Source: an uncultured Zoogloea sp. | GTDB taxonomy: Bacteria > Pseudomonadota > Gammaproteobacteria > Burkholderiales > Rhodocyclaceae | Direction: 5' to 3' | Assembly: GCA_937967645.1 (NCBI GenBank) | Contig: CALBTT010000148.1 | Span: 1 to 23,450, forward strand | DNA: 23,450 nt | Shown: piece by piece, positions 1 through 7,012 of the stretch | How positions within the stretch are numbered: position 1 is the first letter of the stretch | Layout: the number at the start of each line of letters is the position of its first letter | Made by a program: the position numbers and the translations under genes | The notes under the pieces: generated by a model | Databases searched by the model: none | What the model was told of the DNA's origin: nothing | The model's input: only the letters and a program-made list of their open reading frames with translations

Positions 1-47
1 GACCACCGAGATCTACACTCTTTCCCTACACGACGCTCTTCCGATCT
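1..47 (+). other. Illumina TruSeq P5-side adapter (not genomic)
   Basis: The first 47 bases match the P5/TruSeq universal adapter as I know it, ending in the familiar CGACGCTCTTCCGATCT. On the opposite strand it reads as the peptide GRASCRERV followed by a stop, a well-known contaminant peptide in databases. Any gene call extending into these bases is wrong. Genomic sequence starts at base 48. Confidence 0.98.
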
Positions 48-48
48 G

Positions 49-195
49 CCTCTGCTGCTGCTGGGGGCCTTCCTGAGCGGCCTGCTGCGTCAGTGGCACC
101 CGCGCCGGCAGGCTGCCGCGTCCCGTCCCGTCGATCCTTCCCAGGGGGCCCTGGTGTCCCCGCCTGCAAACCCCTTTTCTGCCCGTGGAGTGTGA
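49..195 (+). CDS. C-terminal fragment of a membrane protein, possibly CobN-family (5' end missing)
   Basis: An open frame enters from the adapter junction and ends at the TGA at 193-195, just before the ExbB-like gene. The 48 visible residues begin with a hydrophobic stretch (PLLLLGAFLSGLL), then a basic border (RQWHPRR) and a Pro/Ala/Ser-rich tail. This looks like a last transmembrane helix followed by a short soluble tail. The stop lies 3 bases before the next ATG, and the next gene's GGAG ribosome site is inside this frame, so it is very likely the upstream member of the same operon. From memory, ExbB-type plus DUF2149 gene pairs often follow a CobN-type (cobaltochelatase/magnesium chelatase H-like) gene, and some of those end in a membrane helix. 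That identification is inference from context only, since no chelatase sequence is visible. Confidence 0.55.
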   Translation, partial: PLLLLGAFLSGLLRQWHPRRQAAASRPVDPSQGALVSPPANPFSARGV

Positions 196-198
196 ATC

Positions 199-717
199 AT
201 GCTGAACTTGATCGAAGGCCTCATGTACGAGGCCGGCCAGTTGTTCCTGGCGCCGGTGCTGCTGGCCATCGCCGTCGCCTTCCTGTACGCCTTCCATGCG
301 CTGGGCGCCTTCATGCTGCAGGCCTTGCAGCGGCGTGGGGGCAGACCGGCGGGCTTTGAGCTGGAGGCGGCGCGCCGCAGTGATCCGCGGCTGGACCTGG
401 CGGCTCTCGAGGCGCTGGCCGTGAAGCGCCTCGAGCCGGTGCGTCTGGCGGCCCGGGTGGCCCCCATGCTCGGCCTGGTCGCCACCATGATCCCGATGGG
501 GCCGGCCCTGCGTGCCCTCGGTGAGGGGCAGATCGCGGAGGTCTCGCGCAGTCTGTCGGTGGCCTTCTCGGCGGTCATCCTGGCCCTGCTGGCGGCCGCG
601 CTGAGCTTCGCCGTGGCCACCGTGCGGCGGCGCTGGTACGCCCAGGACCTGGCGGCGATCGAGGCGGGGGGCGGGCAGCCGGTGCCCGGCGAGGGTGCGC
701 TGGAGCGTGCATCATGA
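199..717 (+). CDS. MotA/TolQ/ExbB proton channel family protein
   Basis: A 172-residue inner-membrane protein. It has an N-terminal helix at about residues 10-40, a soluble stretch, and two C-terminal helices at about 90-110 and 120-145. The segment APMLGLVATMIPMGPAL (about 91-107) matches the signature of ExbB/TolQ/MotA proteins, which form the proton-conducting pentamer of energy-transducing complexes. The ATG has GGAG 8 bases upstream. The stop overlaps the next ATG (ATGA at 714-717), so the gene is translationally coupled to the DUF2149 gene, its likely ExbD-like partner. It is shorter than typical ExbB (about 240 residues). By family knowledge it would harness proton flow for an outer-membrane or substrate-transport process. 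The partner protein and substrate cannot be told here; cobalt or cobalamin metabolism is suggested only by the usual neighbourhood. Confidence 0.85.
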   Translation: MLNLIEGLMYEAGQLFLAPVLLAIAVAFLYAFHALGAFMLQALQRRGGRPAGFELEAARRSDPRLDLAALEALAVKRLEPVRLAARVAPMLGLVATMIPMGPALRALGEGQIAEVSRSLSVAFSAVILALLAAALSFAVATVRRRWYAQDLAAIEAGGGQPVPGEGALERAS

Positions 718-1037
718 AGGCGCTGCGGCTGAGGCTTCATGAGGAGGGCGAGGATGACGATCCCCTGCTGTCCGTGGTGAATCTGGTGGATGTGTTCCTG
801 GTGCTGGCGGCGGCATTGCTGGTGGCCCTGGCCGGCATGCCGCCGGGGCTCGTCGGTGGCGAACGGGTGACGGTGATCCGCAATGCCGGATCACCGGACA
901 TGGAGGTGATCATCCGGGATGGTCAGCGCATCGAGCGCTTCCGGGGTGATGGGGGCGCTGCCGATGCCCAGGGCGGGACGCGGGCCGGTACGGCCTGGCG
1001 GATGCCGGACGGCAGCCTGGTCTTCGTGCCGGAGTGA
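714..1037 (+). CDS. DUF2149 family protein, ExbD-like membrane subunit
   Basis: 107 residues. An acidic N-terminal segment (EEGEDDDPLLS, about 10-20) leads into a single hydrophobic helix (about 23-45) and a C-terminal soluble domain that ends in GSLVFVPE. I recognise the DUF2149 pattern: acidic run, PL-S-NL-D, one membrane helix, then a small domain with VIRNPG-like and GRRLGTAYRL-like motifs. The helix start NLVDVFLVLAAALLVAL resembles the ExbD/TolR membrane segment (PLVDVVLVLLIIFMV), including the Asp (D26) that in ExbD lies on the proton path. Together with the overlapping ExbB-type gene this suggests a two-subunit proton channel. The family assignment is fairly firm; the ExbD-equivalent role is inference. 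A GC-rich interrupted dyad (1041-1071) follows the stop. Confidence 0.8.
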   Translation: MKALRLRLHEEGEDDDPLLSVVNLVDVFLVLAAALLVALAGMPPGLVGGERVTVIRNAGSPDMEVIIRDGQRIERFRGDGGAADAQGGTRAGTAWRMPDGSLVFVPE

Positions 1038-1040
1038 GGT

Positions 1041-1071
1041 GCCCGGCCTGGCGCCGTCTCAGGCGCCGGGC
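1041..1071. repeat. GC-rich interrupted dyad between convergent genes
   Basis: GCCCGG and GCGCC on the left pair with GGCGCCGGGC on the right, leaving a small bulge. It spans the gap between DUF2149 and the convergent DUF779 gene and includes the last codons of the latter. There is no T-run on either side, so it is not a textbook terminator, but it could slow RNA polymerase or protect transcript 3' ends from both directions. Confidence 0.35.
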
Positions 1072-1430
1072 TGCACTGGGGGCAGGCTGGCCCGCTCCTC
1101 GTCCGAGAGCAGGCGGGATTCGGTGACGAAGGCGCGGCCGCGGCCACAGTCGAGGGAGAAGTCTCCGCCGTTGCCGGGCTTGGTGCCGAGGATCAGCTGG
1201 CAGTTCTCGTAGTACTGGAATTCCTGGTGGCCGAGGTAGAAGTCGGCCCCGCCCACCTGGCCGATCAACAGCATGGTCTGGCCGGGGATGACTTCTCCGA
1301 CCTTGTAGCAGTTGGGCACGCTGCCGTCGCAGCAGCCGCCGGAGAGCAGGAACATCAGCGGGCCGTGCTCGGCGCGCAGTTCGTCGATGAACTGGAGGGC
1401 GTCTGCGGTGGCGACGATGCGTTCGGTCAT
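1059..1430 (-). CDS. DUF779 domain-containing protein
   Basis: A 123-residue soluble protein of the DUF779 family. Its motifs are GPLMFLLSGGCCDGSVPNCY (about 23-42), an aromatic stretch around FYLGHQEFQYYENCQL (64-79) and GGDFSLDCGRGRAFVTESR (88-106). There are five cysteines (C33, C34, C41, C77, C95), with the CC pair and C41 close together, which could suit metal or redox chemistry. The family has no established function that I know of, but it is recurrently found next to ExaC/AldB-type aldehyde dehydrogenases, as here, where it lies 87 bases downstream on the same strand. A rho-independent terminator sits between the two genes, so it probably depends on read-through from the dehydrogenase promoter or on a weak promoter of its own. 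The ribosome site is weak (GGAA about 10 bases upstream). Confidence 0.88.
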   Translation of the reverse strand: MTERIVATADALQFIDELRAEHGPLMFLLSGGCCDGSVPNCYKVGEVIPGQTMLLIGQVGGADFYLGHQEFQYYENCQLILGTKPGNGGDFSLDCGRGRAFVTESRLLSDEERASLPPVQPGA

Positions 1431-1455
1431 GATGGCGATTTCCGGTTCCAGAAAG

Positions 1456-1486
1456 AAAAAAAACGGGGCGAGAGATCCCGCCCCGT
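1456..1486 (-). terminator. Rho-independent terminator after the aldehyde dehydrogenase gene
   Basis: On the minus strand an 8-base perfect stem (ACGGGGCG with CGCCCCGT, 8-base loop) is followed directly by a run of eight T. It lies just after the dehydrogenase stop and before the DUF779 gene, so it would end or attenuate transcription between them. Confidence 0.85.
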
Positions 1487-1517
1487 AACACCTTGCCTTA
1501 CACGTACAACTCTTGAA

Positions 1518-3038
<1,521 letters not shown>

Positions 3039-3094
3039 GGTATCTCCTCCTGAATTTGGTTTCGGAACGCTCGGTGCAGCGTTGCCTGTTATTC

Positions 3095-3110
3095 AGCAGG
3101 GGACGTGCCA
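3095..3110 (-). promoter_or_regulatory. Sigma-54 (RpoN) promoter of the aldehyde dehydrogenase gene
   Basis: The minus strand reads TGGCACG-TCCC-CTGCT. The consensus is TGGCACG-N4-TTGCW, so only one position differs and the GG-to-GC spacing is exact. The -12 element lies 57 bases before the ATG, leaving an untranslated leader of about 45 bases. Such promoters require an NtrC-type activator bound upstream. Confidence 0.8.
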
Positions 3111-3150
3111 AGATTCGATCAGGATTGCTGATGGAGTGAAAGGCCTTATT

Positions 3151-3163
3151 TATCAGCGCATTG
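3151..3163 (+). promoter_or_regulatory. Possible IHF site between enhancer-like dyads and the sigma-54 promoter
   Basis: TATCAGCGCATTG matches the IHF consensus WATCAA-N4-TTR at all but one of its defined positions. It lies between the upstream dyads and the promoter, where IHF usually bends DNA at sigma-54 promoters. The motif is short and could occur by chance. Confidence 0.35.
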
Positions 3164-3220
3164 AGGCTGTTGCGCCAGAATGTTGCAGCGCATGATGTAT
3201 CGTTTGAATGTGTTCAATTG

Positions 3221-3259
3221 TGGAGCAGGTGCTCCATGGCGTCTGTGCCATGGAGCACC
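3221..3259. repeat. Overlapping dyads upstream of the sigma-54 promoter (candidate activator site)
   Basis: A perfect 13-base inverted repeat (GGTGCTCCATGGC, 6-base loop, GCCATGGAGCACC; 3228-3259) overlaps a second dyad, TGGAGC-AGGT-GCTCCA (3221-3236). The heptamer TGGAGCA therefore appears three times in alternating orientation. It lies about 125-160 bases upstream of the sigma-54 -12 element, the usual distance for an enhancer-binding protein. It is also just past the stop of the chemoreceptor gene, but no T-run follows on that strand, which argues against a standard terminator. Confidence 0.6.
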
Positions 3260-3272
3260 AGGTGGGGCTGTG

Positions 3273-5060
3273 TCAGGCGATGCGGAAGCGGGAGGACAGG
3301 GCTTCCAGGGCACGGGCCAGTTCTTCCAGCTGCTGGGCGGACTGGGTGATCCGGGCGGCACTGGCTGCATTGGATTCGGAGGCGCCGGCGATCTGCTCGA
3401 CCCGCTGGGCGATGTCCCGGGCGGCCGCCGATTGCTCGGTCAGGCCCAGGGTGATGCCCTCCACCGAGCCCAGCACCTGGGTGCTGCTCTCCTGGATGCT
3501 GCCGATGGTACTGCCGGCCTCGTCGGCCAGGGTCACGCCCCGTGCCGCCCCCTTGACGCCTTCGTCCATGTCGTCGGCGGCGCTGCGCGTAGCGCTCTGG
3601 ATGCGCTCGATCATGGTGGTGATCTCGGCGGTGGAGTTGGCGGTACGTTCGGCCAGCTTGCGCACCTCGTCCGCCACCACGGCGAAGCCCCGCCCCGACT
3701 CGCCGGCCCGCGCAGCCTCGATGGCGGCGTTGAGGGCCAGCAGGTTGGTCTGGTCGGCGATCTCACGGATGACGCCGACGATCATCGAGATCTCCCCGGA
3801 GAGAGACTCCAGGTTGCGCACCGACTGGGCGGTGAGGTTGACCGAATCGGCGATGGCCCGCATCTCGCTCACCGCATGGCCGATCACCCGCGAGCCGGTG
3901 GCGGCCCGCTCGCCGGAGGTCTCCGACAGCTCCCGGGATTCGCGGGCGTGCTCGCTGATGTGGTCGATGGAGACCGACAGCTGTTCGATGGCGGCGGCCA
4001 TGCCGGATGCCGACTCGGCCTGCGCGTCGGCGAGGACGCGGGTGTCCGAGGCTGTGCCACTCAGTTCCCGGGCGTTGCTCATCAGGGCATTGACCTGGTT
4101 GCGGATGGAGGCGACCAGTTCGTGCAGGTTGTTGCGCATCACCGCCAGGTGAATGATCAGCGCCCCGAGTTCGTCATTGGATGCCGGGGGCAGGGGTTCG
4201 AGCATGTTGCCCTTGGCAATGGCTTCAGCCACACGTTTGCCCGCGTCGACGGAATGACCCAGGCGCCGGATCAGCTGGAGGGTGGCGATCCCTGCCAGGA
4301 GCAGGCCGGACAGGCTCAGGCCGATGATCCATTGGCGGGTGGCCGTGTTCTCGGCCTCGATGCGCTGCAGCGCATCCTGGCTGGCGCTCACATGGCGCTG
4401 CAGGCTTGCGCGCAGCGGGTCGTCGGGCGGCAGGGCGAGCTGGCGGATGATGGCGGTTTCGTCCGTGACGGCGACGCTCAGGGCCTCACGGGCGTGATCG
4501 GTGGCGTTGAGGCCGGCCGCGGCGACGATCACGGTCAGGACGGTCAGGCCGCCGCAGATGAGGTGGATACGGGCCTTGAGGCTCGGGTGGGGGAGCAGCT
4601 TCCCGAGGGCGGCGGCCAGGCCGGTCGGGGCCAGCTGGCCTTGCTCCAGGCGGATGCCCGCGTCGGCCCGCATGCGGGCGTACAGCGCATCCGCGGCGGC
4701 GATTTCGGTGCGGCTCGCCTTGACCCGGACCGACATGTAGCCCGACCGGTCGGCCAGCGGTGTCGCGGTCGCCTTGACCCAATAGAAGTCGCCGTTCTTG
4801 CGCCGGTTCTTGACGATGCCGCTCCACGGCAGGCCGCGTTCGAGTGTGGCCCACATGTCCCGATAGGCCTCCGGCGGCATGTCGGGATGGCGCAGGATGT
4901 TGTGGGGCTGGCCGATCACCTCTGGTCGGGAGAAGCCGCTGGCAACGACGAACTCCTCGTTGCAAAAGGTGATGTGCCCCTTGAGGTCGGTGTGGCTGAT
5001 GATTGCCGAGCCATCCGGAATGGGGTACTCATTTTGGGTGACTGGGAGATTCTGGCGCAT
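3273..5060 (-). CDS. Aer-type PAS-domain methyl-accepting chemotaxis protein
   Basis: A 595-residue chemoreceptor. Residues about 10-120 form an Aer-like PAS domain (IISHTDLKGHITFCNEEF, then PHNILRHPDMP and VKNRRKNGDFYWVKA), which in Aer binds FAD and senses redox or energy state. Two membrane helices follow (about 163-183 and 243-263), separated by a short periplasmic loop of about 60 residues, then a HAMP-like linker (264-318). The cytoplasmic signalling domain has the highly conserved hairpin tip around EIADQTNLLALNAAIEAARA (433-452) that contacts CheW/CheA. Unlike E. coli Aer, which has only a short periplasmic turn, this protein has a real loop between its helices. No CheB/CheR-tethering pentapeptide is seen at the C-terminus (FRIA). 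A sigma-28 type promoter precedes it, consistent with co-regulation with flagella. The ligand or redox cue is unknown. Confidence 0.92.
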   Translation of the reverse strand: MRQNLPVTQNEYPIPDGSAIISHTDLKGHITFCNEEFVVASGFSRPEVIGQPHNILRHPDMPPEAYRDMWATLERGLPWSGIVKNRRKNGDFYWVKATATPLADRSGYMSVRVKASRTEIAAADALYARMRADAGIRLEQGQLAPTGLAAALGKLLPHPSLKARIHLICGGLTVLTVIVAAAGLNATDHAREALSVAVTDETAIIRQLALPPDDPLRASLQRHVSASQDALQRIEAENTATRQWIIGLSLSGLLLAGIATLQLIRRLGHSVDAGKRVAEAIAKGNMLEPLPPASNDELGALIIHLAVMRNNLHELVASIRNQVNALMSNARELSGTASDTRVLADAQAESASGMAAAIEQLSVSIDHISEHARESRELSETSGERAATGSRVIGHAVSEMRAIADSVNLTAQSVRNLESLSGEISMIVGVIREIADQTNLLALNAAIEAARAGESGRGFAVVADEVRKLAERTANSTAEITTMIERIQSATRSAADDMDEGVKGAARGVTLADEAGSTIGSIQESSTQVLGSVEGITLGLTEQSAAARDIAQRVEQIAGASESNAASAARITQSAQQLEELARALEALSSRFRIA

Positions 5061-5090
5061 GGCGGGTTCCTGGGCATGACTTCCAGACGT

Positions 5091-5117
5091 ATTACGGCGA
5101 TTTCTCCATACGCTTTA
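5091..5117 (-). promoter_or_regulatory. Sigma-28 (FliA) type promoter of the chemoreceptor gene
   Basis: The minus strand reads TAAA, exactly 15 bases, then GCCGTAAT. The consensus is TAAA-N15-GCCGATAA, so the -35 core, the spacing and the GCCG core all match. It lies about 30 bases before the start codon. Flagellar-class promoters are normal for chemoreceptor genes, which supports the match. Confidence 0.7.
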
Positions 5118-5156
5118 GCATCTTAAGGGAGTAGAAAGTCACATCTGGCAAGGGAT

Positions 5157-5639
5157 TCAACCCCTTGTCTGGACCGTACGGCTGGTGCTTGTTACGCGTC
5201 CGTCCTCACCGAAATGGATGTTGAAGAACACCTCGGCGCTGAATTCCGGTGGCATCCGCCAATCCCACACCTCCTCCTTCTTCAGTGCGAACTCCTGGAC
5301 CGAGCGGGGCTTGCCAAGCAGTCGGCGCACCTGGTCCTTGGTCCAGCCTGGCCCGACCCGGGCGAAGTTGGCGGGCGTCAGCACGTTTTCGAGGCTGCGC
5401 AGGATGTTGTCCGGCCCGATGGTGGCCATGAAACACTCGGTGCCCTCTGGTTGCCGGGTGTATTCCCAGGTCACGCTGCCGTCATCATTCCGCCACTCGA
5501 TGCCCGGCTTGCCCAGGCGGTCACGCACCTCGAAGCCCGTCGAAACGCCGGGTTTCAGGTCTTTCATGGTGACGGCATCGCAGCCCGCCAGACCAAGGGC
5601 GGCAAGGGCGCCCAGAAGCAGGTAAAGCAGCCTGCGCAT
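5157..5639 (-). CDS. BamE/SmpA-OmlA-like outer-membrane lipoprotein
   Basis: 160 residues with a lipoprotein signal: basic MRR, a hydrophobic core and lipobox LAGC with Cys20 as the acylated residue; Asp follows. The mature part repeats the short pattern known from SmpA/OmlA (BamE-like) folds: LKPGVSTGFEVRDRLGKPG (28-46) and VGPGWTKDQVRRLLGKPRSV (95-114). Each is a 'G-(T/S)...V...LG-P' helix-turn that introduces a strand pair, and WEY and WDWRMPP follow them. The start is set by GAGGAG 7 bases before the ATG; an upstream extension of the frame has no signal. It lies 96 bases upstream of the chemoreceptor on the same strand. It is probably a relative of BamE with two half-repeats rather than BamE itself, so a direct role in the Bam complex is not claimed. 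Confidence 0.75.
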   Translation of the reverse strand: MRRLLYLLLGALAALGLAGCDAVTMKDLKPGVSTGFEVRDRLGKPGIEWRNDDGSVTWEYTRQPEGTECFMATIGPDNILRSLENVLTPANFARVGPGWTKDQVRRLLGKPRSVQEFALKKEEVWDWRMPPEFSAEVFFNIHFGEDGRVTSTSRTVQTRG

Positions 5640-5666
5640 GATGACTCCTCGTTGTGGATGGCGGCT

Positions 5667-5695
5667 CTGGCAAAGCCGGCCGGGGTGGGTACAAT
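5667..5695 (+). promoter_or_regulatory. Candidate sigma-70 promoter for the liv cluster
   Basis: CTGGCA (4 of 6 to TTGACA), a 17-base spacer, then TACAAT (5 of 6 to TATAAT). It lies about 70 bases before the first binding-protein gene. The -10 is good and the -35 is moderate. Confidence 0.4.
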
Positions 5696-5707
5696 TCGCC
5701 CTGATAT

Positions 5708-5723
5708 GGGCAGTGATCTGCCC
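5708..5723 (+). repeat. Dyad in the liv leader
   Basis: GGGCAG-TGAT-CTGCCC is a perfect 6-base dyad, extended by AT on the left and (C)AT on the right. It sits just downstream of the predicted transcription start, so it could be an operator or leader hairpin controlling the importer genes. Confidence 0.4.
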
Positions 5724-5762
5724 CATTCTGGCATGAACCCCAAAATGCAGGAGGACAGGCGC

Positions 5763-6887
5763 GTGAAACAGAGTGTGAATCGACTGGCGGTTGCGGGCTG
5801 CCTGCTGGCGGGCAGCCTGGCGGCACATGCCGACATGGTGGTGAAGATCGGATTTGCCGGTCCCCTGACCGGGCCGATCGCCCACGTCGGCAAGGATGAG
5901 CAGTTCGGCACCCAGCTGGCGCTGGATGACGCCAACGCGAAGGGCGTGAGCCTGGGGGGGCAGAAGGTCCGGTTCGAGCTGATGGCCGAGGACGATCAGG
6001 CCGATCCGCGCACCGCTACCACCGTGGCCCAGCGTCTCGCTGACGCCGGCGTGAAGGGCGTGGTGGGCCATGTGACCTCCGGGGCCTCCATTCCGGCCTC
6101 GCGCATCTACGAGCAGGCCGGGATTCCGGCGATCACCCCGTCGTCCACCAGTCCCAAGCTGACCCAGCAGAAGTTCAAGACCACCTACCGGGTCATCGCC
6201 AACGACCTGCAGCAGGGCGCGGCGATGGCCCGCTTCGCCACCGAGGTGCTCAAGGCCAAGCGCATCGCCGTGATCGACGATCGCACCGCCTACGGCCAGG
6301 GGCTGGCCGATGCCCTGGTGGACAGCCTCAAGAAGCTCGGTACGCCGCCGGTCGGGCGCGAGTTCACCAATGACAAGGCGACCGATTTCGCCGCCATCCT
6401 CACCAAGCTCAAGGCGGCCCAGCCGGATGCCATCTTCTACGGCGGCATGGACGCCCAGGGCGCGCCGCTGCTCAAGCAGATGAAGCAGCTCGGCATCACG
6501 GCCAAATACCTGGGGGGCGACGGTGCCTGCACCGCCGAGATGATCAAGATCTCCGGCGCGGCCATGAGCAGCGATGTGTACTGCACCCAGGCCGGCATCC
6601 CGATGGACAAGATGCCCGGCGGCAAGGATTTCAATGAGCGCTTCAAGAAACGCTTCGGTGTCCCCGTGCAGCTTTATGCCCCTTACAGCTACGATGCCAC
6701 CACGGCGCTGATCGAGGCCATGAAGGCCGCCAATTCGGCCGAGCCGGCCAAATACCTGCCGCAGCTGCAGAAGGTGTCCTTCAAGGGGGTTACCGGCAAC
6801 GTCGCCTTCGATGCCAATGGAGACAGCCGCGAAGGGGGCGTGACGCTCTACCAGTTTGCCAATGGCAAGTGGGAAGCCCGGCCCTGA
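5763..6887 (+). CDS. livJ: Branched-chain amino acid type ABC transporter substrate-binding protein (first copy)
   Basis: 374 residues. The start is GTG at 5763, chosen because AGGAGG lies 8 bases upstream; in-frame ATGs at 5733 and 5745 lie ahead of or inside that ribosome site. A signal peptide ends near AAHA-DMVV. The mature protein is a periplasmic LivJ/LivK-type receptor (two-lobe type I fold): IGFAGPLTGPIAHVGKD at the start, SGASIPASRIYEQAGIP with the ligand-contacting Ser/Ala stretch, IDDRTAYGQGLAD at the hinge, and GDGACTAEMI with YCTQ carrying two cysteines likely to form a disulfide. It is closely related along its whole length to the next gene, so this is a tandem duplication. The ligand is Leu/Ile/Val or another amino acid; the sequence alone does not decide. 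A VAGC lipobox-like match around C13 is too early in the signal to be convincing. Confidence 0.9.
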   Translation: MKQSVNRLAVAGCLLAGSLAAHADMVVKIGFAGPLTGPIAHVGKDEQFGTQLALDDANAKGVSLGGQKVRFELMAEDDQADPRTATTVAQRLADAGVKGVVGHVTSGASIPASRIYEQAGIPAITPSSTSPKLTQQKFKTTYRVIANDLQQGAAMARFATEVLKAKRIAVIDDRTAYGQGLADALVDSLKKLGTPPVGREFTNDKATDFAAILTKLKAAQPDAIFYGGMDAQGAPLLKQMKQLGITAKYLGGDGACTAEMIKISGAAMSSDVYCTQAGIPMDKMPGGKDFNERFKKRFGVPVQLYAPYSYDATTALIEAMKAANSAEPAKYLPQLQKVSFKGVTGNVAFDANGDSREGGVTLYQFANGKWEARP

Positions 6888-6910
6888 TGAGGACTCCGGC
6901 GATCTGATCC

Positions 6911-6932
6911 TGTAGAGGCGGCTTCAGCCGCC
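6911..6932 (+). repeat. REP-like palindrome (single copy) between the two binding-protein genes
   Basis: TGTAGAGGCGGCTTCAGCCG and the following bases share the head and core of the doublet at 8143-8210. The core is the dyad GGCGGCT-TC-AGCCGCC preceded by GTAG, the typical head of REP elements mobilised by RAYT (REP-associated tyrosine) transposases. It may stabilise the upstream mRNA or reduce read-through. Confidence 0.65.
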
Positions 6933-7012
6933 CGCCGGGCTTTGGACTGCCGATGATCGGCCCCGAAGTTGCTTGAACGCACAATACCGTACAAACCAGA
7001 GGAGAAACCCGC

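Noticed and set aside
3228..3259. Perfect 13-base dyad as terminator of the chemoreceptor gene
   Set aside because: No T-run follows on the minus strand (TGCTCCACAATTG), and the position relative to the sigma-54 promoter better suits a regulator site. A terminator role is not excluded.
3180..5126. Long plus-strand open frame antisense to the chemoreceptor gene
   Set aside because: Its translation is Gly/Asp/His/Gln-rich without domains, while the minus strand encodes a complete PAS-HAMP-signalling receptor with its own promoter.
5214..5762. Upstream extension of the first binding-protein gene through the open frame
   Set aside because: It would run antisense through the BamE-like lipoprotein gene and bury the signal peptide; the GTG at 5763 has a proper ribosome site and signal sequence.
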